From Hofstenia miamia (taxonomy: Eukaryota > Xenacoelomorpha > Acoela): a DNA stretch of 64,000 nucleotides. The position numbers and the translations under genes are program-made. Shown one piece after another: positions 1 through 15,400 of the stretch. The notes under the pieces were generated by a model. It was not told where the DNA came from and searched no databases. It worked only from the letters and a program-made list of their open reading frames with translations. Location of the stretch: NCBI GenBank assembly GCA_004352715.1, contig SCFE01000031.1:2194502-2258501 (forward strand), read 5' to 3'. Within the stretch, counting starts at the first letter, position 1; each line of letters begins with the position of its first letter.

Positions 1-97
1 CTCTTTGTTATCAGAAACCATCTTTAAGGAAAAAATCCTTTTTCACATTTTCTACACTTTTATTCGAAAACCAAAAAATTCATCAAAGGGTGCCTTC

Positions 98-100
<3 letters not shown>

Positions 101-144
<44 letters not shown>
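101..144. repeat. (AT)n microsatellite
   Basis: An uninterrupted alternating AT tract of about 44 bp lies in the intron upstream of the first visible UPF2 exon. The open reading frame through it is a by-product of the repeat. Confidence 0.95.
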
Positions 145-147
<3 letters not shown>

Positions 148-439
148 TCAAATTCATCAATATATGAATAAAACTGAAATATATTTTCAATTAATCAATG
201 TTTAATGGAAGATAATATATACCTTAAAATAGTCAGTTATCTGTGAATTTATTAAAGCATGAGTAGTGTCATGCATCGTACACCTTCTAAAGGATGTCCC
301 AATTTAGCATCACCGCATTAAGTTATCTTGATAATATTGTGAAAAAATTTTTACCTTTTAAATAATTTAGCCATTTTTATTTTCATTATTCTTCAGGAAG
401 TATGAATTTAAACTTATTAAATACGATGAAAACGTTTAG

Positions 440-3400
440 ATATTTTCCGCGGAGTTGCGAGCCTCTTGTCGAAGATTACTGACGGAGTATTATGATTCCC
501 TTTGCAACCATCTGCTTTTGGAGCATAAAAGCCTGAAGTGTATTGAGCATCGCAATAACAACATTTTGAATGTACGTCTAAATTATGCCTTTTGGCGATT
601 TTGATCTTAATTTATTGAACAATTACATATAGTATTGTGATTAAATTTCTTCGAATAGTTGCATAAAGGTTATTAGGACCCACCAGAATTTCAAGTGAAA
701 AAAATGTAGCAATCATAGAGTTTATTACCATAGCAAAACAAAAACTGTTTGAAGATTTTTCAGTCAAATCCAATTAATTTTTTTAGATTTCCATTAAATT
801 CCATTTAATACGGTGCCCCAATTATATTTCTATTTTCAAATTATATTGAAATTTTTGGCAAACGTGAGAAAATTTAGAAATTATATTTTTTCAATGAGAA
901 AACTAATGTATTCAATATTTTCGTATCACTATATAATTGTTTTTATATGTGTTTTGTAATTCATGTTTTCATTGTATACCGAATGTGGAATAGCTTTGAG
1001 TCTAAATCATTGTTGGATTTAATATAAGCTTTTGGCACTTTTGACAAATATCTCAATGTCACCCCTAGTAAGAAATTCAAAATATGCTACCATTTTGTTC
1101 AATGACTGATTAATAGTTTCAGTTGTGCAAAGGAAATAATTTTTTGCAGTGGAGCGGGTGTTTTGTTTAAAAAAGATTAAATGTTAAAAAAGAACTATCA
1201 GTTTTCTAGTGTTTTTCTATTTTGAATTTCGCCCTAGAAAGTTCTAAAGATCTACGTCCCTCTACAATTTAAAACTTATAGTATGCTAGTTAAAAAAAGT
1301 CGTGTGAGATTCTGTGGTTACTAGAAGCTATCGCACTGTAAAATTTTTAGAAATCATGGCCACATTCTATTCATTAAATCTAGGACATTATTTTTTATTG
1401 GTAAAGATTTGTATTGCTAATTCTTGCTTACGCATTTAGACGAAGGGTGAATTATCCGCAGAGAAGCAAGAAGAATATGCAAAGGCTGTGGCTTCTTTTC
1501 AAAAGCTCTCAGTAAACACTTCATCTTTTGGCGAGCTTTTGAACAAAGATGTCCCTGCTCTACCTGAAGATAGTATGAATTTTTTTGATTACATTATTTT
1601 CAAAGAAGTAGCGATGAGAATATTTTTAATTTCTACTTTAATTTAAAAACCATGATGCTAATGGTTTCAAAAAAAATCAATGGACAATTGCAAATTTTTT
1701 CAATGCTTCTTATTTCTTTGGAATGTACCATTTTATTCTAACAACATTTCTCATTCGTTTGTGTGTCATTTAGAAATCGAAGACGTTGATAAATTTAAGA
1801 TCACTGTTGAGAATTTCAAAGACTTGAAGAATGCCGTGGACATCGATTTTGAATTTAGTTTGTGGGATGATCCTGACACGAAGGCCTTCTATAGAGATAT
1901 TCCTGACGTAACGTCATTACTACCGTCGGTTTGTAGTGTTCTTCTGTATTAAACAATTACAAAAGTCATTCTTACACTTATTGATTTCAATTTTTCTATC
2001 TCGTTTCATAATGTTGGAATTTTGTCAATTTTGGGAGAAAGTCATTTTCGTATATAGCAAATTTCACGATTCCGAGAAATTTACATCCGGAGTTTGCGAA
2101 TGCCATTAACTTCAAAAATTAATTAAAAAATCAGTTTTCCTTTAAAGAATTTTCATCTTTGGAATTTTCGAAGATCGGTAACGTTGAAAAATTTGAATGA
2201 AAATTTTGTTTTCTTTTAGAATAATATCGATTATAGAATTTTGAGTTTAATGTTAACTTTTTCATTCTAGTTGCTACGTCATTCTCCCTATTTAGATTGC
2301 TATTAAATTGCAACACTAGTTTTACAATTTCCAATTATGATTTTTTGTCGCATTTAATTTTTGTCTGTTGAATTCACAGGGCGTTACTCAGTTTATCTAA
2401 TACAAATTTTTCTACCACATATACGCTCCAAAATATACGCACAAAATATGGCCCTAAAATAGGTAATGACTTCAAAATTATGACATCATGATGGTAGTAA
2501 ACATGTGGTGATTTTGGACGTATTCAATAGGCTAAATTTTATGATGGTTTTTGGGTTGAAAAACCCTCCTTAATGTATTAATGGGAGACCCTTTACTTTA
2601 CAGTAGATATATAAACGCAACATGGCATAATCAATATATTGAATATATTATTGACAAAACCAAAGAGCAGATGAGTAAATTTGCTTCAAATTTTGTAAAA
2701 ATCTTTCTCAATCTCTAAACATAGCTCATATAGATCGGCATCTTATCCAAGTTAAAATGTTAAAAAGTTTACAGGGTTGTCGGAATCAACCCTTCCCCTG
2801 TGGCAAATAGAGTTAAAAGCATAGGTGTAAACAGGTCGGAAAATTATGGACCCGACCGGTACCGGTGTCAACCGAAGCCGGTTGACCTGCCGGTCTGACC
2901 GTTAAAACATTTTCCTAAGTCTAGTTAAATATATACATGAAAAATGCTATATATATATATCTGAATTGCATCAATAAATTCACACAGCCATGGACTCCTA
3001 GATTATTATAATATAATTTTCCTAAAATTCCTCTATCAGAACTTAGTCAATTAAATTATAGTCGACGTTGCAATTTAGGTTTTCTACCTTAAAGAATTAG
3101 AAGTTATTGTACGAAATTTAGACGTTAATAAATCTTCAGATTTGACTCATTTACCTTTCTTTATAATTTAGATTTTTTTCATATATGTGGCGACCACTTA
3201 TCATTTCCAATTAATCAATGCATAGTTAAAAACGAATTTCAGGAGATAATGAAAACATCAGATATAACATCTTTACATAAAAGTGGAGATCCCCTTATTG
3301 CGAAAAATTATATGCAAATCTCCGAATAACGCACCCTTTTACTAAACTATTTGAAAAAATACCGCACATACAAATCAACCATCACCTGTACAATTGATGC

Positions 3401-6400
3401 AATTATATCAATTACTGAAAAAATATCCTCAAGTAAATCCCAATATTTATCCAGTTGCATATAATTTTGAAATATTAGAGATTAAATTTAAAAATTACGA
3501 ATTTCATCAAAATTCAAATAAGTTACTTATGAGTTTTGTCATTCATTCAGTCCTTATTTGACCGGTTTTAGACCGGTTCAAACCTGCCGGTCATAAAATA
3601 CTGACCCAACCCGACCTGTACCGGTCACGCCGGTTGACCCGACCGGTTTACACCTATGGTTAAAAGTAATATGTACATTTATTTGTTAGTTTATTAATTT
3701 AGTTTAAGGTTGCCCATTATTTAGCATTGCATTAAAGTGAATCCTACGGAAAAGAGCATCTCAACTGATCCTGAACCAGACGAAACTATTATTGAACAAG
3801 GTAGTGCTTGTAAATTTGACTTAATGAAAGAAGTTTTTATTAATTTACAAAAACTAGAAGTATTATTTTGATCATCCATTTGAATTTCAAATATTAGTTT
3901 GATTTGTTTTCTTTCAAATTACAATTAAGCGTTAATAAATTGCTATTCGCTACATTTCATGCCATCTAGTGGTCGATTTTCGATGTTATTGGTTTCGATT
4001 GAAAAAATAATATCTGAAATTTTTCGCATTAAACTACAGTCTTACATTTGCTTTTGTACTTAAAATCACAAATTTGTTGTCGATTAATGCCAATTAACAC
4101 ATAATTTCAGTAAATAATAATATAACCGTTTGGAAGAGACATTTCTTCCTCTTCTAGAACATAATTAATTTTTTCGATACATAGCTAAAACTTAAGTCTG
4201 TGTGGAAAACTACTTTGGCTGATATAAACTGATGAAAAGAAAAAATCAAGATATACTAAAATATATTTCTCACAGATAAACATCTCCTATGAGGCAATAA
4301 TTATCCGAATTCAAAAATTATCTGGTATCCTAACTGTAGTAATCGCATAATGTCAACAAACAACAAATGTCGTGATTTTCATCGATTACGAGAAAAATTT
4401 TCAGGCTGTTACATGCACTGAATATATTGTTCACACCTTCATTCCGAGCTTTATGCTGCCCTTACAATTGAGCACGCCTAGAGTTAGCATTATTTCTTAT
4501 AATATCTTATCATTAATCGTCTTGCGTCAATTTGCTATATTGTGTTATCCGAAATTGTTAATTTAACAATAATCATTTATGTGGATTTCTAAATGATCGC
4601 TTAAGCATATTAATTTTATCCATAATATTTGCACATACACATTGATCGTGTTGAATAGAAATTTTAACAATTGGCTTTGGGATTTCTGCTGCGTACTCAT
4701 TTTCTCTGCAACACAACTATAAATAATAGTTATTCTTAAATGTATCGTTTATCATTCAACTTTCAAATGCGTATTCATCATTTTTTGAATTTCGTAAATA
4801 ACAGTTTAAATTCATTGCTGAACAAATCATGATGTAAAATGTATTTAAATTTTCGTCTTTGTTATCATCATTGTTGAGGCGATTTTTGCCAAAAAAAAAT
4901 TGTCAATAAACACTGATCCAACGTTAACTAATGAAATACAAACGTCTTTGAAATTCATTTGAGAATATGCAATCTACAAAAGAATTGGAAGAGAAAAACG
5001 TATATTCGTTTACGCTATCATCATTTTCTATAAAATTACATATTAATTTAACTTATATGTTGTTAGGTATTTTAAGAAACTGCTATTTTATGTATCCGTT
5101 ATTTCTCGATCTAACCCTGTTTCTTAGATGTGAAAGAATTGGAAAATTCTGCTCTTGATGAGAAAGAAGATGATGAGAAGGATGTCGATCCTGTTGATGA
5201 ACTGTTGGATGAAAATCTTGATGCGCTGGATGGTATTATTTTGTTTTTATGAATTCTTTCAAACATTATTTAGAGGAAAACTCTACGTCTGGCAATCAAG
5301 ATGTTAGTCTGAAGAAAGTTCTTTTTGATAATTTGATTCAACGGCTATTGCAATGCATGAATCGCGATTTCATCGACAAGGCCGCACTTGAATTTGCCAC
5401 CACCGGTCTCAATACACCGTCGAATCGTCAGAAATTAGTGAAGGCTTTGTTTACTGTGCCTCGCACCAGGTATCATTTTCGCAATAAGTGTCTTACGTAA
5501 ACCGTTATACCATTTAAACATCATTAAGAAATGTCTGTTAAAAACGGATTTCAAGTCACTCGCGGTGCAGTGATAGTGACGATATATTGAAAACCACTTA
5601 ATTCTTTAGATAATTATGCGATTTGAAATTCATTATTCATTTTAATCGAAAGATTTTAATTTTTGAAAGGGTTTTATGCTTACTTATAATCAATAATTTA
5701 CAATGGCACTGAAAGTTTTTGCGTTGAAGGAATAAAGCATCTGCAAGTGTATAAATTGAACACTACAGTGGTTAAATTTCCTTTTTTTTTGAAAACGCCA
5801 ATAATATTTTATTTGCATAATAAATTGTTCAGTTGCTTGTATTCGTTAATATTTCAATTGTTTTTTCGTGGTTTGTAATTATATACGATATCACCGGTTT
5901 TTTATAGATTGGATCTATTGCCATTTTACAGTCGATTGGTGGCCACTATTAATCCATGTGCTCCCGATGTCGCTGAAAAACTGTGCAATCTGTTAAAAAG
6001 TGACTTCAGGCGCCATGTATTTAGTTAATTTTTATTACCTAATATAGCATTGCTTTTAGATGAAGAAAAAGGATCAAATCTATCTAGAATCCAAAATCAA
6101 GACTGTGAGGTTTTTAGGTGAATTAACTAAATTCCAAATGTGGTCAACAACTGACTGTCTGAATATGTTAAAGACCCTTCTTCTGCACTTTAAGCATCAC
6201 AGTATTGATATGATCTGCGCTCTTGTCGAAACTGTCGGTCGCTATCTTTTTCATAGTCCAGAATCTCATTTAAGAACTAAAGTTCTTCTGGTAATTCTGC
6301 TCTGAATCTTTCATTTACATGTGCTATATATGTACTTTTTGGACCTTGTAGTTATCAGATTAACTTGAAATTTTCTTAAAGGAACCCCAGGGAGTCTCAA

Positions 6401-9400
6401 AGTTGAAACTTCCTATCTTTTCTGCTAATATCATTCGAAGTTCTAAAAATTAGTTATTAGATTTGATATATTCATGCAACTTTTTTTAACAAATGGTATG
6501 GTAGTGGGTCAGTAGTTAAGAATTCGTGTGAGATTTCTGAGATAGTCATTCGTTATTATAAATGTATTATTTATTTAAATATAAAATATTATCGATGTAT
6601 ATGATGGTGAGTTTTGTAGGAGCAAATGATGAGAAAGAAGAAGATCTACAATTTAGATCCTCGTCAAGTCATTATGTTGGAAAATGCTTTTTATTGGGCC
6701 AATCCTCCAGAATCTGAAAGTATCCCAGTGGAGAAACTTCCGGTTGAGTTTGAATATGTACGCTACTTGCTTTGGAAGGAATTGGGCAAAAACACACTTG
6801 AAAAAGTACTATTTTAATTCATTTTGAATCGTTTCTGATAATTATCATGTTTGAAGTCTTGTTCCTGAATAATGCAACTTGTTTCTTTAGGTTTTACGAC
6901 AACTGAGAAAAATTCACTGGTCAGATCCGGCTGTGAAAAAATTTGCTTGTAAAACGTTAACTGAAGTATGGCACGTGCGCTATAATAGTATTCAGTATGT
7001 AGCCAGTATTTTGGCGGGATTAGTCGCATATCACGAGGACGTCGGCATCCAAGTAGTTGACAATATTATCGAGGATGTGAGAATAGGATTAGAGGTAAAA
7101 ACGAAACACTTGCATTTCTAATCCTTGTATTGACACAAATGTTTATCGTGTTTTATTAAATTTCAAAGTAGTTATTAAACGTAATATGGAATTTATCATT
7201 GAGTTTTGTCAATTGCCAGTATTCTAAATGTAAATGTTTTTATACTCACATTGTGAAAATATAAAATTTCACTAATTATTTCCATTTTCCTTTTTAGATT
7301 CAAAATCCAAAGTTTAACCAAAGAAGAGTTTCCGTTGTGCGCTTTCTGGGTGAGATGTACAACTTTAGAATGATTGAGTCGTCGGTTATCTTCAAAGTGC
7401 TGTATTCATTCATCACTTTCGGGCAAGGTATGCTCGGTTTGTTTTATAACCGAGATCCTAGTTCTTCTACACTTTGTTTTCCTTGACAATTCCTAAAATA
7501 TATGATAATACTTTTTTCAATTTTTGAATTAACTCAACAATTGAATTTAAATCTTAATCACCCCTCATGTTTTTATACTTAGAAAAAAGTTTCTAATTTC
7601 ATATACTGTGAAGATGATTTTGATACATTGCACTATTAGTTTTTTGTTGGGTGCTAATCATTGCAGTGGCTTTCAACAAAATGTATAAATGCAATGCATT
7701 TTTTAATATCTGTTAACATGATATGATTTATTAAAATGAATGATGGGTTGCAAAAACTGACCTGAATCCATGTATTATATGCTAGACCTTGAAATTATTT
7801 AGGTTGAATCATTGCAGTTGGGTGTTGTTTGTAATTTTATGCAAATTTTTTTTTATCTTCACATTTCTGAAAAGTCAGTTTAGGAAGCATCGATGGGCCC
7901 GATCATTTGTTCAGAATTCGTTTGACTTGCATTCTGTTAGACTCATGTGGTCAATATTTCGAAAGAGGCTCGACTAAAAAGAAACTTGACTGTTTTCTCA
8001 TTTATTTTATGGTAAAGGACTTTTCTGATTTCGCATCTATTATAAGTTAATAAGTTATTTTACACAATAGTCTATGAATTTTGCTATAATGGAAAACTTT
8101 TACGAATTTTTCAGGTTATTAGAAAGTCTTGCACTGTAGCTTACAAGAATCACTGCATTTTTAGACTTAGACTATAATTGAAAAATATTAAATTAATAAA
8201 TATTAAATTAAAACTAGTTAACATTTGTAATTTAAGAAATTAATACTACAGTACTGGTCAAATTTCGTGGCGCACCGCTGTTTTCATATATTTTTACATT
8301 TTGAAAGCAAAAAAAATATAGCATTTTTAAGTAGGGTGTGTATTTGATATGCTTAACATATTCTTCAGAACAAAGAGTGAGGCAGTTGGCAGAAGTTCAT
8401 AAATCAGTATCTAGTGTGTCCACCACGGGCAGATACTTCTTCTTGGAGTCGCTTGGGCATTGAATGAATTACTGTCTTGCACACCTTAGCATTCTCATCA
8501 TCACATTGCCTAGTCTTAACAATTTTGCGCTTCTTTCTTATTTGCTGGAGGGGTTTTTGCTATCTTGACTTTCATATAGTTTCAAACGTTTTCTATTGGG
8601 TGGGTTAAGGTCTGGACTGTTTCTTGGCCACCCTAAAATTTAACTCCAGCGTTAGTAAGTTGCTTGACTATCATCTTATTAATATGGCACAGAGCCTTAT
8701 TATGCTGAACGAAGCAGTCGTACCAGTCGTGAAGATATGCTGGTGATCTTGTATCGATCATGGAGTATTGTGTTCATGCTTTCTTCAACCACATGTTTTT
8801 GTCTTGAGTCTTTAGTCGATATGATAGCCCATATCATCATCTTTTCTGGATACCTGATATCGCAAATATGCATACAAGGTGAATATGGAGATTCGTTATA
8901 TCGTCTGTAGACTTTTTTTGCGACCCTTGTTGATTGTCTCGAACATGCTTTCATTGCTGAAGGCAACCGTTAAGATAAATGAGACATTAACCCTAGTAAA
9001 CCGCAATAAATTTAAGGTGTGATCATTTGTCACGAGGTAAAATTCTCAAATTTAGTTTGTTGTACCAAATTGAGCAATTATAACAAGATATCATTTAGTT
9101 GTGCTTCAAACAATATTTAATTAAGCAGTTTAAATATATATATATATCAGACCATCATAAGCAACTTGAAGTACAACTGTATGTAGGCTAATTGTGGAAT
9201 TAGTGAAATTTTGTGTAGACTCGATCTATTTATTAAATTCATTATTAAAANNNNNNNNNNTTCCACCTAACAGTTCAAGTTGATGCTTCAACCCTGTGCT
9301 CATGTAGTACTGCTGCGAGTTCAGTTATTAGGCTTTTTGGTTCTTCACGTTTCTAATGAGAACAGAGGTGGCTCTGTTCAATATTTGTTGCTTTCGTACA

Positions 9401-12400
9401 CAAATGCTTTCCTTCCAGTCTGATACCATTTTGGAAATGTTTTCTTACCTCCGTTATGTCGTATTCTTCTCACACCAAAAAATCTTTCAATCTGTCGATT
9501 AGATTTTCGACTAGTTGAAAGACCATATCTGAGTACTTTTTTTCATTCAAATCGACTCCTAGCATGATTCACAACTTGTAATTGATTAAAGAACGATGTA
9601 CTGCGGCATAAATTATGACTGCACATTAGAGTTAAAAGACAATAATAGATCAGATCATCATAAGCAACTTGAAGTATTGTATGTAGGCTAAGTGTGGAAT
9701 TAGTGAAATTTTGTGTAGACTCGATCTATCTATTAAATTCATTATTAAAAATAGCGTCATACTTCATTTTATTGTAAAAAAAGTGCCTTATACGAGGTGT
9801 GGCAAGTAATTTGACCAGTACACTATGTATAAAATTTTACTTTTGAATCGCATCAGTTATTAACGTGTCATGAGACTAATACCGTACATATTAATATACA
9901 ACAAACATGATGTGATTGGACGATTCCTACTAACGAAAAATACTTTAAACAATTATCATTCATATACATATTTCATTTACTTACGGTCATAATATGAATC
10001 CTCCCAAAAATATTTTCATTTCTATAGCTCAAGTAAAAAAAGTGGCCACTTTCCAAAATTTAGATTTTATCTGAAGTTACTAGATGGCAGGGGTACAATT
10101 AATAATTCAAAATATTGCCAAATACTCGGGGAATTTGTACCATACGCAACCTGCTTATAGCCCGATTCATGGATCTTAGAACAGGATGGAGCAACCTCTC
10201 ATACCTCAAAATCGACAAAAGAATTTTTTACCAATTATAATATTCAAGTTATGCAATGGTCACCGAATTCGCCAGATCTAGTACCCATAGAGAACGTGTG
10301 GCAGGTCCTGAAGGATTTTGTCGCCAAATTACAACTGAGACAATTATATTTTCAAATATATTTTATAAGCCTCTATTTATCTTTCGTTTATTATCAAAAA
10401 TGTGTTTATAATGTGGCCACTTTTTTGCCTTGAGCTATATATCTACAGTCAATTTAAAGCGGCAACACAAGAGTCGTGCTCTGAAAAATTATTGCACGTG
10501 AATATCCATCATATCTTACGATGACTTAATATGTCCACAATATTGGTAGGAGTTCCATCTTTAAGTTAAGTGTAGATATAGACCCGAAAGTTTTCTTTTG
10601 AGGGACTCATGTTTTAAATGAAATGAAATATGTATCGAATTAGTTGTATGTAGAATCGTTCAATCATATGTTTTGTTGTTTATTTGCATGTTAACATTTA
10701 CCGTAATTTTAACACGTATGCATCTATCTCATTCTTTTATTGGTACGTAAATAACTAAAATCACGTTTCACTAAAGAATATACACCGTGTACTAAATATA
10801 CGCTCTTTAATTTTGCTTAAGATCAATTTGTTATGTTATCTCATGGTTTTGAATTTTAGAGATACGTTTGGAAGAAGAAATCTTCTTCTCATTGGTCAGA
10901 AAATTTTCCAATCGACATCGATAACATGATTTCGGATACGATTGAGATTCTTAGACCAGATTTCTCATTCCCTTCTTCGCTGAAAGAAGCGGAAGACGCT
11001 GTCAACGATCTCATCACTGAGATGAAAACTAAGCTTGGTATTGTTTTAAATCACTTGTAGTTTTAATTTATTTCACGAAACTGTTTGTAAGTGGTATTAG
11101 TCGCAGGTAACTACTTCCCCTGTATTCTGAATGTGACTGGATATAGGTGCAAAAAGGGCAAAGCAAACAACAAATGTAAAACTGGGAAAGTTATATATCA
11201 CTACAAATTCATATTTATAAATAGAACTTAATGCGTTGGCATGATTTCATGTAATCATGGTAATCACAAACCTCTTATCTACTGGTCCGGACAAACAGAT
11301 AGTGGTTAACTTTAAAAATATTTGCTTAAGTAACACAAAGATGGAACCGATTCTGACTTGCAGGCCGTTTGGAAAATTTCAAGTAAGCTAGGTAATTTCA
11401 CCTGCCAAGATTCACAAAAATATTTCTTGTTTTATCTGATAAGAATGGATATTTTCCTTAGTTGGAGAAATCTTATGAAAATTTATGGTTTGAGAAAACT
11501 TTGTTTCAACAGGTTACAGTATTGCAATTTAAATATTAATTAATAAATAATAATCTCCCATTAATTTTGCTACAAATTGAGTTGGTCGGATTTTTGATCG
11601 TGGATTTTTACTTCCAATTGCTTATGGTACTAATTAATCATTTTCATAGAGCTTGTCTTTATAAAAATGAACATTTAATCTCAGGATTTTAAAATTGAAA
11701 ATTTAAGAAACTTTATAAAAATAACGACATTTATGCACTTGCAATTTTCTAACATTGGAAAGAACACTCAAAACAAATTTTGCAGTCAATCAAACGCAAA
11801 TTCATGTTTGGCATTAGCTGAAAAAATTTAAACATTTTGTTTACTACTAACTAAGCCAACTAAAACATTCACAATTTAATTTCACAGAAAAATGGAAAAC
11901 TTATTAAAGTTATGCAAAGAATTAATCTATTTAGAAAATATTATCAAATTTGTTATTCTGCTAAAAATATTGATATAATTGCTTGGAATTTGCGTTATGC
12001 AATTTCAGCTTTTTATACCATCATGTGTAATTTTCTAGATTACAACAGCTTATATATGTATACTGAAAATCGGTAGTCGAGGCGCTAGGTATAAACCTCA
12101 TAGTATTTAGCGCCTGTATGTATATATATATATATATATATATNNNNNNNNNNNNNNNNNNNNNNNNNNNNNNNNNNNNNNNNNNNNNNNNNNNNNNNNN
12201 NNNNNNNNNNNNNNNNNNNNNNNNNNNNNNNNNNNNNNNNNNNNNNNNNNNNNNNNNNNNNNNNNNNNNNNNNNNNNNNNNNNNNNNNNNNNNNNNNNNN
12301 NNNNNNNNNNNNNNNNNNNNNNNNNNNNNNNNNNNNNNNNNNNNNNNNNNNNNNNNNNNNNNNNNNNNNNNNNNNNNNNNNNNNNNNNNNNNNNNNNNNN

Positions 12401-15400
12401 NNNNNNNNNNNNNNNNNNNNNNNNNNNNNNNNNNNNNNNNNNNNNNNNNNNNNNNNNNNNNNNNNNNNNNNNNNNNNNNNNNNNNNNNNNNNNNNNNNNN
12501 NNNNNNNNNNNNNNNNNNNNNNNNNNNNNNNNNNNNNNNNNNNNNNNNNNNNNNNNNNNNNNNNNNNNNNNNNNNNNNNNNNNNNNNNNNNNNNNNNNNN
12601 NNNNNNNNNNNNNNNNNNNNNNNNNNNNNNNNNNNNNNNNNNNNNNNNNNNNNNNNNNNNNNNNNNNNNNNNNNNNNNNNNNNNNNNNNNNNNNNNNNNN
12701 NNNNNNNNNNNNNNNNNNNNNNNNNNNNNNNNNNNNNNNNNNNNNNNNNNNNNNNNNNNNNNNNNNNNNNNNNNNNNNNNNNNNNNNNNNNNNNNNNNNN
12801 NNNNNNNNNNNNNNNNNNNNNNNNNNNNNNNNNNNNNNNNNNNNNNNNNNNNNNNNNNNNNNNNNNNNNNNNNNNNNNNNNNNNNNNNNNNNNNNNNNNN
12901 NNNNNNNNNNNNNNNNNNNNNNNNNNNNNNNNNNNNNNNNNNNNNNNNNNNNNNNNNNNNNNNNNNNNNNNNNNNNNNNNNNNNNNNNNNNNNNNNNNNN
13001 NNNNNNNNNNNNNNNNNNNNNNNNNNNNNNNNNNNNNNNNNNNNNNNNNNNNNNNNNNNNNNNNNNNNNNNNNNNNNNNNNNNNNNNNNNNNNNNNNNNN
13101 NNNNNNNNNNNNNNNNNNNNNNNNNNNNNNNNNNNNNNNNNNNATCCATGTATTATATGCTAAACCTTGAAAGCATGACGGATAATTTTTAACTATCTCA
13201 TATTCTATAATTATTTAGGTTGAATCATTGCAGTTGGGTGTTGTTTGTAATTTTATGCAAATTTATTTTTATCTTCACATTTCTGAAAAGTCAGTTTAGG
13301 AAGCATCGATGGGCCCGATCATTTGTTCAGAATTCGTTTGACTTGCATTCTGTTAGACTCATGTGGTCAATATTTCGAAAGAGGCTCGACTAAAAAGAAG
13401 CTTGACTGTTTTCTCATTTATTTTATGGTAAAGGACTTTTCTGATTTTGCATCTATTATAAGTTAATAAGTTATTTTACACAATTGTCTATGAATTTTGC
13501 TATAATGGAAAACTTTTACGAATTTTTTATCGCATCTTAATTTCAGTTTATTAGAAAGTCTTGCACGGTAGCTGTGAAATTCATGTGTTTCTTAGCTAAA
13601 GCCAGTCACTTTTTCTTCATTTTGCATGTTAATCTAAGTTTCCTTAATGCGACTATTCTCTTAGATACTTCACTGTTTAATTTCCACCTAACAATTCAAG
13701 TTGATGCTTTAACCCTGTGCTCATGTAGTACGGCTGCGGGTTCAGTTATTACGCTTTTTGGTTCTTCTTCACGCCTCTATTGAGAACAGAGGTGGCTCTG
13801 TTCAATATTCGTTGCTTTCGTACACAAATGCTTTCCTTCCAGTCTGATACGATTTTGGAGATGTTTTCTTACCTTCGTTATGTCGTATTCTTCTCACCAA
13901 CAATTTTTCAATCTGTCGATTAGATTTTCGACTAGTTGAAAGACCATATCTGAATACACTTTTTTCATTCAAATCTACTCCTAGCATGATTCACAGCTTG
14001 TAATTGATTAAAGAACGATGTACTGCGGCATAAATTGTTACTGCACATTACAGTTAAAAGCCAATAATAGATCAGACCATCATAAGCAACTTGAAGTACA
14101 ACTGTATGTAGGCTAATTGTGGAATTAGTGAAATTTTGTGTAGACTCGATCTATTTATTAAATTCATTATTAAAAATAACTTCATACTTCATTTTATTGT
14201 AAAAAAAGTGCCTTATACGAGGTGCGGCAAGTAATTTGACCAGTACCGTATGTATAAAATTTTACTTTTGAATCGCATCAGTTATTAACGTGTCATGAGA
14301 CTAATACCGTACATATTAATATACAACAAAACATGATGTGATTGGACGATTCTTACTAACGAAAAATACTTTAAACAATTATCATTCATATACTTATTTC
14401 ATTTACTTACGGTTACAATATGAATCCTCCCAAAAATATTTTCATTTCTATAGCTCAAGTAAAAAAAGTGGCCACTTTCCAAAATTCAGATTTTATCTGA
14501 AGTTACTAGATGGCAGGGGTACAATTAATAATTCAAAATATTGCCAAATACTCGGGGAATTTGTACCATACGCAACCTGCTTATAGCCCGATTTATGGAT
14601 CTTAGAACAGGATGGAGCAACCTCTCATACCTCAAAATCGACAAAAGAATTTTTTACCAATTATAATATTCAAGTTATGCAATGGTCACCGAATTCGCCA
14701 GATCTAGTACCCATAGAGAACGTGTGGCAGGTCCTGAAGGATTTTGTCGCCAAATTACAACTGAGACAATTATATTTTCAAATATATTTTATAAGCCTCT
14801 ATTTATCTTTCGTTTATTATCAAAAATGTGTTTATAATGTGGCCACTTTTTTGCCTTGAGCTATATATCTACAGTCAATTTAAAGCGGCAACACAAGAGT
14901 CGTGCTCTGAAAAATTATTGCACGTGAATATCCATCATATCTTACGATGACTTAATATGTCCACAATATTGGTAGGAGTTCCATCTTTAAGTTAAGTGTA
15001 GATATAGACCCGAAAGTTTTCTTTTGAGGGACTCATGTTTTAAATGAAATGAAATATGTATCGAATTAGTTGTATGTAGAATCGTTCAATCATATGTTTT
15101 GTTGTTTATTTGCATGTTAACATTTACCGTAATTTTAACACGTATGCATCTATCTCATTCTTTTATTGGTACGTAAATAACTAAAATCACGTTTCACTAA
15201 AGAATATACACCGTGTACTAAATATACGCTCTTTAATTTTGCTTAAGATCAATTTGTTATGTTATCTCATGGTTTTGAATTTCAGAGATACGTTTGGAAG
15301 AAGAAATCTTCTTCTCATTGGTCAGAAAATTTTCCAATTGACATCGATAACATGATTTCGGATACGATTGAGATTCTTAGACCAGATTTCTCATTCCCTT

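Larger units (their letters stand above)
7767..11455. repeat. Duplicated UPF2 segment, copy A
   Basis: This copy is nearly identical to 13144-15876 in both exons and introns. It holds UPF2 exons 7875-8011 and 10860-11037, a Tc1-like element (8252-9820) and a 413-bp Tc1-family element (10025-10437). A 10-N gap at 9251-9260 interrupts it. About 100 bp just left of the gap (near 9150-9250) repeat sequence found again near 9650-9755, so the gap junction itself looks misjoined. Similarity to copy B ends at about 11456. Confidence 0.9.

Noticed and set aside
11363-11382. Possible 19-nt UPF2 exon after a TTGCAG acceptor (also in copy B at 15786)
   Set aside because: Joining it leaves a phase that creates a stop in the next exon, whereas the 11037 to 16604 junction is in phase without it.
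12085-13170. 350-residue open frames on both strands
   Set aside because: They run through the 1000-N gap and a TA repeat; no real codons support them. The same applies to frames over 25843-26612, 38150-39149 and 50568-50716.
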